Shown in pieces: positions 27,919 to 35,499 of a DNA stretch of 64,000 bases (position 1 is its first letter; each line of letters starts with the position of its first letter). The translations under genes were made by a program, and so were the position numbers. This DNA is from Microbacterium psychrotolerans (lineage in GTDB: Bacteria > Actinomycetota > Actinomycetes > Actinomycetales > Microbacteriaceae): contig NZ_JAVFWO010000004.1 in NCBI RefSeq assembly GCF_031085295.1, positions 310,001 through 374,000 on the forward strand. The letters run 5' to 3'. A model generated the notes under the pieces. It worked only from the letters and a program-made list of their open reading frames with translations. It was not told where the DNA came from and did not search any database.

Positions 27919-27938
27919 GCGGCGTGATCCGACGCCGC
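27919..27938. terminator. Small hairpin between convergent genes
   Basis: GCGGCGT (27919-27925) pairs with ACGCCGC (27932-27938) around a six-base loop, between the end of the rhamnose operon and the convergent LacI gene. Confidence 0.35.
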
Positions 27939-27993
27939 GTGACGCGGGGTCACGGCGCGCGGCCGGACCGTGGCCGGGCGGATCCCGACCGCG

Positions 27994-29007
27994 TCACGCC
28001 GGCGGGGCGCCCGCGGAGGTGCGCACCTTCAGCTCGACGTCGAAGATCTCGCGCGCGGGCTCCGTGCGTCCTGCGAAGCGCTCGAGCAGCATCTGCACCG
28101 CCCGGGCACCCATCGCCTCGCCCGGCTGGTGCACCGTCGTGAGACCGAGGGCGGGGTGGGATGCCATCGGCACGTCGTCGTATCCGACGACGGCCAGCGG
28201 CACTCCGGCCTCCGCGGCGGCCCGCATCGCACCGAACGCGAGCTCGTCGTGGGCGGCGAACACAGCCGTCACCGGCGTGCCTGCTTCGAGCATGCGGCGC
28301 ACCACGCCGTACGACGGGGTCTCACCCTCGTCGGTGCGCCACACCACGGCGTTCCCAGTCAGCCCCGCGGCCGCCATCGCCGCCTCGTACTCGTGCAGCC
28401 GCACGCCGTGCGGGAACGGCTCGTGCGCGCCGGATTCCTGAAGGGTCAGATGGGCGATGTGCTGATGCCCCAGCCCGAGCAGATGCCGCATCGCGGCCTT
28501 CGCCCCCGACGCATCGTCGCCCGCGACCACGTCGTAGCGGTCGGACGTGTCGTGCCGCCCGAACATGACGACGGGGACCGAGGCGGAGATGCGCTCCAGA
28601 CCCGCCTCGTCGACCCGGGGCGACACGGCGATGACGCCGTCGACCTGGCGGTCCACGAGCGCCTCCAATGCGCGCAGACCCTCGCGCGAGCCGGCCTCGG
28701 CGGGCGCGATGATGAGCTGGTACGGCGTTCCCTCGAGAGCGCCGGTCGCCCCGCGTGCGATGCGGGCGAAGAAGTGGTTGGCGAGATCCGGAAGCTCGAT
28801 GCCCAGCGTGTAGGTGCGTCCGCGCATGGCGCGGGCGGCGATCCGCGGGCGATAGTTCAGCTGCGTCATCGCGGCCGTGACGCGCTCGCGCATGGCGTCG
28901 CTCACGCCGTAGGCGTCGCGCAGCACCTTCGACACCGCCGCCCGCGACACGCCCGCCACCTGCGCGACGTCTTCGATGGTCGCCGCACGCGGCCGCTCGA
29001 CACTCAT
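27994..29007 (-). CDS. LacI-family transcriptional regulator
   Basis: The protein has 337 residues. The helix-turn-helix is at about residues 9-31 with recognition helix VSRAAVSKVLRD, and a sugar-binding effector domain follows. On the minus strand TACCCT at 29019-29014 lies six bases before the ATG, with no ribosome binding site, so the messenger is probably leaderless. It lies 80 bases downstream of the secreted GH3 enzyme on the same strand. It may control that gene through the paired GTAGACCGCTCTAC sites at 31376-31407, or alternatively the rhamnose operon with which it converges. Confidence 0.88.
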   Translation of the reverse strand: MSVERPRAATIEDVAQVAGVSRAAVSKVLRDAYGVSDAMRERVTAAMTQLNYRPRIAARAMRGRTYTLGIELPDLANHFFARIARGATGALEGTPYQLIIAPAEAGSREGLRALEALVDRQVDGVIAVSPRVDEAGLERISASVPVVMFGRHDTSDRYDVVAGDDASGAKAAMRHLLGLGHQHIAHLTLQESGAHEPFPHGVRLHEYEAAMAAAGLTGNAVVWRTDEGETPSYGVVRRMLEAGTPVTAVFAAHDELAFGAMRAAAEAGVPLAVVGYDDVPMASHPALGLTTVHQPGEAMGARAVQMLLERFAGRTEPAREIFDVELKVRTSAGAPPA

Positions 29008-29013
29008 GACACG

Positions 29014-29019
29014 AGGGTA
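29014..29019 (-). promoter_or_regulatory. -10 element TACCCT of a leaderless promoter
   Basis: TACCCT (minus strand) is followed by six bases and then the LacI ATG at 29007, so transcription would start at or next to the first codon. Confidence 0.5.
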
Positions 29020-29087
29020 GTGGCGGGCGGCGCGGCGACGCCGGATGAGGCGGCACGCGCCGTCACCACCTCACCCGGCGCCATGGG

Positions 29088-31346
29088 CTACTTGACCGTG
29101 AACGACGCCTCGGCGTCGGCGCTGACCGACCCGCCGACCGTCACCGTGTAGGTGCCGGGCGCGGTCGTCCATGCCGACGCCGTGGTGTCCCAGTACTCGA
29201 GCAGGTGCATGTCGGCGAGGTCATCGGCCGACAGGGTCACCTGCACGTTCCGGTGCTCGCCGGGCTCGAGCGTCACGCGCTCCCAGCCGATCAGGCGCTT
29301 CGAGGGCTCACCCGTGGCGTCGGGCAGGTCGAGGTAGACCTGTGCGACCTCGGTGCCGGTGACGTCGCCGGTGTTGGTCAGCTTGAAGCGCACACGGACC
29401 TCCTTGTCGCCGGTGGTCGACTTCGGCGTCACCGTCACCTTGTCGTAGGCGAACTCCGTGTAGCTCAGGCCGTGACCGAACTCGAACAGCGGCTCGATGC
29501 CTTCGGCCTCGTACCAGCGGTAGCCCACCTCCAGCCCCTCGCTGTAGTCGACCTGCCGGATGCCGGATGCGTCCAGCACCCCCGGATACCGCGCTTCGGA
29601 ACCCGCCGTCGGCGTGTCGGCGAGTGAGACAGGGAACGTCATCGGCAGCTTGCCCGACGGGTTCGCATCGCCGTACACGAGCGCCGCGAGCGCGGGGCCG
29701 AACTGCTCTCCCGAGTGCCACGCGTGGAACACCGCGTCGACGTCGTCGATCCACGGCATCTCGACGGCGGAGCCCGCGTTGAGCACCGCCACGGTGGCGG
29801 GAGCGGATGCCGCGACCGCCTCGATCAGCTGATCGCCGTTGCCGTCCAGCCGGAGGTCGGGCAGATCCTGGCTCTCCCCCATCGTGTAGTGGCCGAACAC
29901 GATAGCGACGTCGGCGGCGGATGCCACCGCCGCGGCCTGCGCCGCGTCGGCCCCGTTGTCGTACACGACGTCTCCACCGGCCTGCGTCACGCGCTCGGTG
30001 AGAGCGGTGAGCGGGTCGACGAGCGCGGTGCAGTTCAGCACGGGTCCGCCGGGACCGAACGGGAAGTCCCACCCGCAGCCGGTCTGCGCGCTGACGTCCC
30101 CGGTGGGGACGCTCGACGCCGTCTGCCCGATGACGGCGACGGTGAGATCGCCCTCGGCCAGAGGCAGCACGCCGTCGTTCTTGAGCAGCACCGTGCTCTG
30201 CTCGGCGATCTCGCGGGCGAGCGCCTTGTGCTCCGGCGTGGAGACGTTGGCGACGGGCGTCGTCGGCACCGGGTGGTCGAACAGGCCTCCCGCGATGTAG
30301 GAGCGCACCACGCGGAAGGCGGCTTCGTCGATCCGCTCCTGCGTGATCTCACCGGCGGCCAGCGCGGCGTCCAGACGCGCGGGGGTGAACCACCGCGGCC
30401 GGTTCAGCTCCTGATCGAGGCCCGCGTTCAGCGACGGAGCGGTCGAGTGCACCGACCCGAAGTCGCTCATCACGTAGCCCTCGAACGGATAGTCCTCGCG
30501 CAGGCTCGTCGTGAGGATCTCGTTCTCGCACGCCCAGGCGCCGTTGACCTGGTTGTACGAGCACATGAGGCTGCCGGGATCGCTCTTGCGCACCGCGATC
30601 TCGTACGGCAGGTCGTAGATCTGCTTGAACGTGCGCTCGTCCATGTTCGACGAGGAGGACTGCCGCGCGAGCTCCTGCTCGTTCGCCACGTAGTGCTTCA
30701 GGTTCGCGATCACCGGCTTGTCGGGGTTGCCGTCCTCCAGACCGCGCACATTCGCGGCCGCCATGAGACCCGAGAGCACCGGATCCTCGCCGAAGTACTC
30801 CGAGCCTCGGCCAGACAGCGGTGTGCGGCCCGATGCGATGCCCGGTCCCAGGACGACCGCGCTGCGCTTGTCGAACGACTCGCTGCCGTGCGCACTCGCC
30901 TTCTGCTCGCCGAGCTCGAGGTTCCAGGTCGCCGCGACCGCGATCGGCCCGGGCCACGCGGTCGTCCCTGCCGACTGATAGACGCCGTCGGGTCCGTTGG
31001 CGTAGACGACCACAGGCGTGCACGCGACCTGCGCGGGGTACACGACCGGTGCCTCGCCCGTGAACCCGGGGTTCCACGATGTGCGTGCGGGGTCGTTCGC
31101 CGGCTGCTCGACCAGCCAGCGATACTTCTGGTGCTGCGAGCTGGCGTCGAGCAGCGCCTGGGCGCGTTCGTCCGCGGTCTTCGAGGCATCCATCCACGGC
31201 ACGGTGCTGCAGTCCACCGCGGCGGCCGGTGCGGCGACCGCGATCACCGTCCCCGTGCCGACCAATGTGGCGCCCAGCAGCACCGCGATCGCACGTCGAC
31301 GCGCGCGCGCTCGGCGCGGCTGTCGGTCGTTCTCGGACAACGTCAT
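29088..31346 (-). CDS. Secreted beta-glucosidase, glycoside hydrolase family 3
   Basis: The protein has 752 residues. A basic N terminus and a hydrophobic stretch end in AAPAAAVDC, a signal peptide with likely cleavage after AAA, so the enzyme is exported. The GH3 N domain carries the KHYVANEQE segment and the nucleophile Asp295 in VMSDFGS. The GH3 C domain follows from about residue 390, and a fibronectin-III-like domain ends the protein. No cell-wall anchor is visible. It should release terminal beta-linked sugar from plant material; glucose is the usual assignment, but xylose or others are possible in GH3. Confidence 0.92.
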   Translation of the reverse strand: MTLSENDRQPRRARARRRAIAVLLGATLVGTGTVIAVAAPAAAVDCSTVPWMDASKTADERAQALLDASSQHQKYRWLVEQPANDPARTSWNPGFTGEAPVVYPAQVACTPVVVYANGPDGVYQSAGTTAWPGPIAVAATWNLELGEQKASAHGSESFDKRSAVVLGPGIASGRTPLSGRGSEYFGEDPVLSGLMAAANVRGLEDGNPDKPVIANLKHYVANEQELARQSSSSNMDERTFKQIYDLPYEIAVRKSDPGSLMCSYNQVNGAWACENEILTTSLREDYPFEGYVMSDFGSVHSTAPSLNAGLDQELNRPRWFTPARLDAALAAGEITQERIDEAAFRVVRSYIAGGLFDHPVPTTPVANVSTPEHKALAREIAEQSTVLLKNDGVLPLAEGDLTVAVIGQTASSVPTGDVSAQTGCGWDFPFGPGGPVLNCTALVDPLTALTERVTQAGGDVVYDNGADAAQAAAVASAADVAIVFGHYTMGESQDLPDLRLDGNGDQLIEAVAASAPATVAVLNAGSAVEMPWIDDVDAVFHAWHSGEQFGPALAALVYGDANPSGKLPMTFPVSLADTPTAGSEARYPGVLDASGIRQVDYSEGLEVGYRWYEAEGIEPLFEFGHGLSYTEFAYDKVTVTPKSTTGDKEVRVRFKLTNTGDVTGTEVAQVYLDLPDATGEPSKRLIGWERVTLEPGEHRNVQVTLSADDLADMHLLEYWDTTASAWTTAPGTYTVTVGGSVSADAEASFTVK

Positions 31347-31375
31347 CGTCGTTCCTCTCCGTCGAGGAGCGATCC

Positions 31376-31407
31376 GTAGACCGCTCTACATATGTAGACC
31401 GCTCTAC
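31376..31407. promoter_or_regulatory. Tandem operator GTAGACCGCTCTAC x2 before the GH3 gene
   Basis: Two identical 14-base near-palindromes with a central CG lie at 31376-31389 and 31394-31407, with centres 18 bases apart and CATAT-like sequence between. They stand about 30 bases upstream of the GH3 start. The symmetry and central CG suit a LacI-family repressor. This site class differs from both other operator classes in the window. Confidence 0.65.
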
Positions 31408-31548
31408 GGTGACACGTGGCATCCGCGAACGTCAAGGTTCTCCTTCGTGATTCACCAGCGGATGCCGGAACGGCCGCGACGGGCCGATCCCGCCCGCCCG
31501 CCTGCCCGTGGCCATGTCAAGGCCCCGACGCGCAGCATCCTCCGGGGT

Positions 31549-31554
31549 TAGCGT
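31549..31554 (+). promoter_or_regulatory. -10 element TAGCGT of a leaderless promoter
   Basis: TAGCGT is followed by six bases and the ATG at 31561, with no ribosome binding site between. Confidence 0.5.
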
Positions 31555-31560
31555 GTCGGC

Positions 31561-31743
31561 ATGGACGAACGGCGAAGCGAAGACGAGACGCCCCGCGACG
31601 ACAGTGCGGCCGACGAGAGGCCGGTGAGCGGCGACGGGAACCCGGTCGGCGGAGACCAGACCACCGAAGACCAGCTGGAGGCCGACAACCCGGTCGAGGC
31701 GGACACTCTCGAAACTCTCGATCCCGACAACCCACCCGCCTGA
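31561..31743 (+). CDS. Small acidic hypothetical protein
   Basis: The peptide has 60 residues and is very rich in Asp, Glu, Pro, Gly and Asn, with no Cys, Trp, Tyr or Phe. The second half reads EDQLEADNPVEADT and then LETLDPDNPPA. It should be soluble and largely unfolded. Its independent promoter with a TAGCGT element six bases from the ATG supports it as a real gene despite its size. I do not know a function. I recall similar short acidic proteins in related actinobacteria, but that is memory and was not searched. Confidence 0.6.
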   Translation: MDERRSEDETPRDDSAADERPVSGDGNPVGGDQTTEDQLEADNPVEADTLETLDPDNPPA

Positions 31744-31751
31744 CCGAGCAA

Positions 31752-31772
31752 CCCCGGCCGGCAGCACCGGGG
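31752..31772. terminator. Short hairpin between convergent genes
   Basis: CCCCGG (31752-31757) pairs with CCGGGG (31767-31772) around a nine-base loop, eight bases after the small acidic gene and just beyond the transglutaminase stop on the other strand. Confidence 0.35.
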
Positions 31773-31785
31773 AGACGAGCCGGGC

Positions 31786-32631
31786 CTACGCCTCGCGCGT
31801 GATCGTCACCTTGACGTGAAGGTTGCTCTTGAACGGGCCGGCGTAGACGCCGCGCAGCGGCGGCACGTCGCCGTAGTCGCGACCACGGCCGACGAGCACG
31901 TGCCGGTCGCCGATCTCGATGTTGTTCGTGGGATCGAAGCCCTGCCACTCCCCCGCGAACCACTCGATCCACGCGTGGGACTCGCCGGTCACCGCGACGC
32001 CGACATCCGCCGACGGCCGCGGGTGCAGGTAGCCCGACACGTAGCGCGCCGGGATGCCGACCTCGCGGAGCGCTCCGAGGGTGACGTGCGCGATGTCCTG
32101 GCAGACGCCCTTGCGCGCCTCCCACGCCTCGCTCGCGGTCGAGTGCACGCCGGTGATGCCGTGCATGTACTCGACGGCGTCGCCCACAGCGACCGAGATC
32201 GCGTGGGCGGCGCGGCCCGGGTGCTCGTGCTCCGCGGCGATGGCGCGGGCGAGCTCGGCCACCTCGGCGTGCGGGCGCGTGCGTGCGGTCTGCGACAGCT
32301 GCTCGACCGTCTCGATCGAGCGGGCGGACTCGCGGGCGAGGTCGTCCCATGTGAGGTCGATGTGCTCGAGCGGGCGCGGACGCACCTCGACCAGTGAGCG
32401 GGCGGTGATCGTCAGCGACGAGTGCGGGGACAGCACGTCGAACGCCGCGACCCGGGTGCCGAAGTAGTCGACGTACTGGTTGACCGATGTCGACGGCTCG
32501 ATGTCGAGAGAGGAGTTCAGCACGAACTGGCTGTCGGTCGAGCCGGGCAGCATGCGGGCCTCGTTGTACGAGGCCGTCACGTCGCCCAGATAGGCGAACC
32601 CGGTCTGGTGCTCGATGCGCAGGCGCTTCAT
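31786..32631 (-). CDS. Transglutaminase-like cysteine peptidase-fold protein
   Basis: The protein has 281 residues, with a start at ATG 32631 that overlaps the stop of the alpha-E gene. An N-terminal beta domain (residues 1-75) precedes the transglutaminase core. The triad is visible as Cys in GVCQDIAH near 170, His in ESHAWIEW near 213, and Asp in GFDPTNN near 230. It is the third gene of the conserved cassette with a circularly permuted ATP-grasp ligase and an alpha-E protein. That cassette has been proposed from comparative genomics to make or modify peptides by forming and hydrolysing amide bonds. The substrate is unknown. Confidence 0.88.
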   Translation of the reverse strand: MKRLRIEHQTGFAYLGDVTASYNEARMLPGSTDSQFVLNSSLDIEPSTSVNQYVDYFGTRVAAFDVLSPHSSLTITARSLVEVRPRPLEHIDLTWDDLARESARSIETVEQLSQTARTRPHAEVAELARAIAAEHEHPGRAAHAISVAVGDAVEYMHGITGVHSTASEAWEARKGVCQDIAHVTLGALREVGIPARYVSGYLHPRPSADVGVAVTGESHAWIEWFAGEWQGFDPTNNIEIGDRHVLVGRGRDYGDVPPLRGVYAGPFKSNLHVKVTITREA

Positions 32632-33560
32632 GAGATCTCTCCGATCCAGCTGGGCTCGGCCTGTGTCGGGAAGAACCGGCCTCGGATCGCCTCGGATGCC
32701 TCCCGCGTGACCTTCTGCACGCGGTCCATGTGCGTGGGCAGCTCGCCGAGGATCTCGGAGATCGGCCGGTACTCCAGGTCGTTGCGGATCTGCCCGAGGG
32801 CCCGCAGCACGGTGTTGGAATGCCCGACGCGGTCTGCGCGCGGATCGATGGCGCTCATGCACTCCTCGGCGCGCTGGATCGAGTAGATGATCGAGCGCGG
32901 GAAGAGCCGGTCCAGGAGCAGGAACTCGGCGGCGTTGCGCGCACTCGGCATGCCGCGATACGTGCGCAGGTAGGCCTCGTACGCGCCGCACGAGCGCAGG
33001 ATGGTCGTCCACGACGGCCCCGAGGCCTCGGTGAGCGATCGCGTCGCCAGCAGCCGCGCCGTCATGTCGGTGCGCTCGATGCTGCGGCCGAGCGTGAAGA
33101 ACTGCCACGCCTCGTCGCGGCTCGTCGAGGAGTCGACGATGCCGATGGCCAGCGCCGCGCGCTCGCGCACCCACTGGAAGAACTCGTGCACGCGATCGTT
33201 CTGCAGGCGCCGCGGCATCCGTGCACTCGTGGTGTTCAGCGTCTCCCACAGCTCCGTCGAGACGATCTCGCGCGCCCGGCGCGCGTTCTCGCGGGCGGCG
33301 GTCAGCGCGTAGGCGATGCTCGACGGGTTCATGCGGTCGACGGCGAGGCGTGCCAACACGTCCTCGCGGCGCACCAGGTCGATGCCGTCGGGAGGAACGG
33401 AGCCCATGACGCTGAGCAGCGAGCGGCACGCGATGTCCTCGTCGACCCACGGGTCCTCCAGCAGCAGCTGGAGGTGCACGTCGAGGATGCGCGCGGTGCC
33501 GTCGGACCGCTCGATGTAGCGCCCGATCCAGAACAGGCTCTCGGCGATACGGCTCAGCAT
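32628..33560 (-). CDS. Alpha-E domain-containing protein
   Basis: The protein has 310 residues, mostly helical, starting MLSRIAESLFWIGRYIERSD, the usual opening of the alpha-E family (DUF403). No catalytic motif is known for the family, and it is nearly always found beside an ATP-grasp enzyme of the permuted type. Here it overlaps the ATP-grasp gene by seven bases and the transglutaminase gene by four, so the three are translated as a unit. It probably forms a complex with the ATP-grasp partner. Confidence 0.9.
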   Translation of the reverse strand: MLSRIAESLFWIGRYIERSDGTARILDVHLQLLLEDPWVDEDIACRSLLSVMGSVPPDGIDLVRREDVLARLAVDRMNPSSIAYALTAARENARRAREIVSTELWETLNTTSARMPRRLQNDRVHEFFQWVRERAALAIGIVDSSTSRDEAWQFFTLGRSIERTDMTARLLATRSLTEASGPSWTTILRSCGAYEAYLRTYRGMPSARNAAEFLLLDRLFPRSIIYSIQRAEECMSAIDPRADRVGHSNTVLRALGQIRNDLEYRPISEILGELPTHMDRVQKVTREASEAIRGRFFPTQAEPSWIGEIS

Positions 33561-35290
33561 GACGCACCGCCTTCGTTCTCACGCGACGCGTGTCTCGTGT
33601 CCGGCCGAGTCGGGCCCGCCGGAGCGGCGTCCCTGGCGGCCTGCTGCTGCTGCTGCTCCTGCTGCTCGCGGTTGCCGCGCACCGGATCCCGCGGGGAGTG
33701 GGCGGGCTCGCTCTGCGCGTCGTAGATGATCGGGATCGCAGCGGTGACGGTCGCCTGATCGGCGACGAGCTCCGGCACCTTGCCGGGGCCGTACTCGCCG
33801 CCGGTGGGCGCGGAGCCGCCGACGATCCAGGTGTCCTTCGAGCCGCCGCCCTGGCTGGAGTTGACCACGAGCTGACCCTCGGGCAGCGCGACCCGTGTGA
33901 GCCCGCCCGGGAGCACCCAGACGTCCTCACCGTCGTTGACCGCGAACGGCCGCAGGTCGGCGTGGCGTGGGCGCATGCCGTCCTCGACGAGCGTGGGGAT
34001 CGTCGACAGCATGACGACGGGCTGCGCGATCCACCCGCGCGGGTCGGCGAGCAGCCGCTGGCGGAGCTTCTCGAGCTCGGCGGGCGAGGCATCCGGTCCG
34101 ACGACCAGGCCCTTGCCGCCCGAGCCGTCGACCGGCTTCACCACGAGCTCGTCGAGGCGGTCGAGCACCTCTTCGAGGGCGTTCGGGTCTTCGAGCCGCC
34201 AGGTGTCGACGTTCTTGAGGATCGGCTCCTCCGCCAGGTAGTAGCGGATGAGGTCGGGAACATAGGTGTACAGCAGCTTGTCGTCGGCGACACCGTTTCC
34301 CACCGCGTTCGCGATGGTGACGTTGCCCAGCCGCGCCGCGAGCATGAGCCCGGGCGCACCGAGCATCGAGTCGGCGCGGAACTGCAGCGGATCGAGGAAG
34401 TCGTCGTCGACGCGACGGTAGATCACGTCGACGCGCTTGGGGCCGCGGGTGGTGCGCATGAAGACCTTGCCGCCGATGCACAGGAGGTCCCGGCCCTCGA
34501 CGAGCTCGACGCCCATGAGCCGCGCGAGCAGCGTGTGCTCGAAGTAGGCGGAGTTGTAGACGCCGGGGGTGAGCACGACGACGTTGGGGTCCTCGATGCC
34601 TGCCGGCGCCGAGGCGCGCAGCGCCGCGAGCAGCTTGTTCGGGTAGTCGCCGACCGGGCGCACCCGCATCGAGACGAAGAGCTCGGGGAGGGTCTGCGCC
34701 ATGACGCGCCGGTTCGAGATGACGTAGCTGACACCCGACGGCACGCGCACGTTGTCTTCGAGCACGCGCATCTCGCCGTGCTCGTCGCGGATGAGGTCGA
34801 TGCCCGACACCTGGATGCGCACGCCGTTGGCGGAGTGGATGCCGGCGGCCTGGCGGTAGAAGTACTGCGAGCTCGCGATCAGCCCGGCGGGCAGCACCTC
34901 GTCCCGCACGCAGTACTGGTGCCCGTAGGCGTCGTCGAGGAACGCCTCGAGCGCGCGCACGCGCTGCTTCACGCCGGCCTCGATGCGCGACCACTCGTCG
35001 AAGGTGATCACGCGGGGCACGGCATCCAGCGGGAACGGACGCTCCTCCCCCGCGAAGTCGAACGTCACGCCCTGAGCGAGATACGAGCTCGCGAGGGAGT
35101 CGGTGCGCCCGCGCAGCTCTTCCTGAGTCATCTGCGCGAGCGCCTGGTACAGCTCTCGATAGGCCTCGCGGGACTCGGCCGGCGCACCCGGATGAGCCGG
35201 GTTTCCGAACATCTCGTCGAACGCGGGAACCCCCGAGGGCGTCTTGCGCGGCGCCAGCGTGGAGCCGTAGCCGTCGAACAGATCACCCAT
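33554..35290 (-). CDS. Circularly permuted ATP-grasp ligase
   Basis: The protein has 578 residues. Typical segments are YFYRQAAGIH and RVLEDNVRVPSGVSY in the first half, and VVKPVDGSGGKGLVVG near residue 385, the ATP-grasp lysine and glycine loop. It should activate a carboxylate as acyl phosphate and join it to an amine. It leads the three-gene cassette. The last 50 residues are a tail rich in Gln and Ala, encoded by a CTG-type triplet run at 33641-33668 (plus-strand reading). That tail is not part of the usual domain. A TAGGCT element six bases before the ATG indicates a leaderless message. Confidence 0.9.
   Translation of the reverse strand: MGDLFDGYGSTLAPRKTPSGVPAFDEMFGNPAHPGAPAESREAYRELYQALAQMTQEELRGRTDSLASSYLAQGVTFDFAGEERPFPLDAVPRVITFDEWSRIEAGVKQRVRALEAFLDDAYGHQYCVRDEVLPAGLIASSQYFYRQAAGIHSANGVRIQVSGIDLIRDEHGEMRVLEDNVRVPSGVSYVISNRRVMAQTLPELFVSMRVRPVGDYPNKLLAALRASAPAGIEDPNVVVLTPGVYNSAYFEHTLLARLMGVELVEGRDLLCIGGKVFMRTTRGPKRVDVIYRRVDDDFLDPLQFRADSMLGAPGLMLAARLGNVTIANAVGNGVADDKLLYTYVPDLIRYYLAEEPILKNVDTWRLEDPNALEEVLDRLDELVVKPVDGSGGKGLVVGPDASPAELEKLRQRLLADPRGWIAQPVVMLSTIPTLVEDGMRPRHADLRPFAVNDGEDVWVLPGGLTRVALPEGQLVVNSSQGGGSKDTWIVGGSAPTGGEYGPGKVPELVADQATVTAAIPIIYDAQSEPAHSPRDPVRGNREQQEQQQQQAARDAAPAGPTRPDTRHASRENEGGASC
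33641..33668. repeat. CTG/CAG triplet run in the ATP-grasp C-terminal tail
   Basis: Six CTG units, then CTC and two more CTG units, read as a glutamine stretch (QQEQQQQQ) on the minus strand. Slippage would change the tail by whole residues without breaking the frame. Confidence 0.7.
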
Positions 35291-35296
35291 CCGGAC

Positions 35297-35302
35297 AGCC
35301 TA
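35297..35302 (-). promoter_or_regulatory. -10 element TAGGCT of a leaderless promoter
   Basis: TAGGCT (minus strand) is followed by GTCCGG and then the ATG at 35290. The messenger of the three-gene cassette would begin at its start codon. Confidence 0.5.
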
Positions 35303-35487
35303 ATGCGGGCCGTGTTGCCGCGGTGTTTCGACGGATGCGGGCGGCACCGCGAGCGCGAGGAGCGGCGGCGGACGACCCGCGCCGGACCGGCGCTCATCCC
35401 GCTCGCCGCGTGCGGGGCCACGCCGGGACCGATGCACCGTAAGAACCCCGTAATCCCCGGCGGCGCCCCTGGGACGCCCGGGAACCA

Positions 35488-35493
35488 TACGCT
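35488..35493 (+). promoter_or_regulatory. -10 element TACGCT of a leaderless promoter
   Basis: TACGCT is followed by GGCACC and the ATG at 35500. No ribosome binding site is present. Confidence 0.5.
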
Positions 35494-35499
35494 GGCACC

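Noticed and set aside
31786-35290. The ATP-grasp/alpha-E/transglutaminase trio as a new system
   Set aside because: The cassette is already known from comparative genomics; only its product and the odd tail are open.
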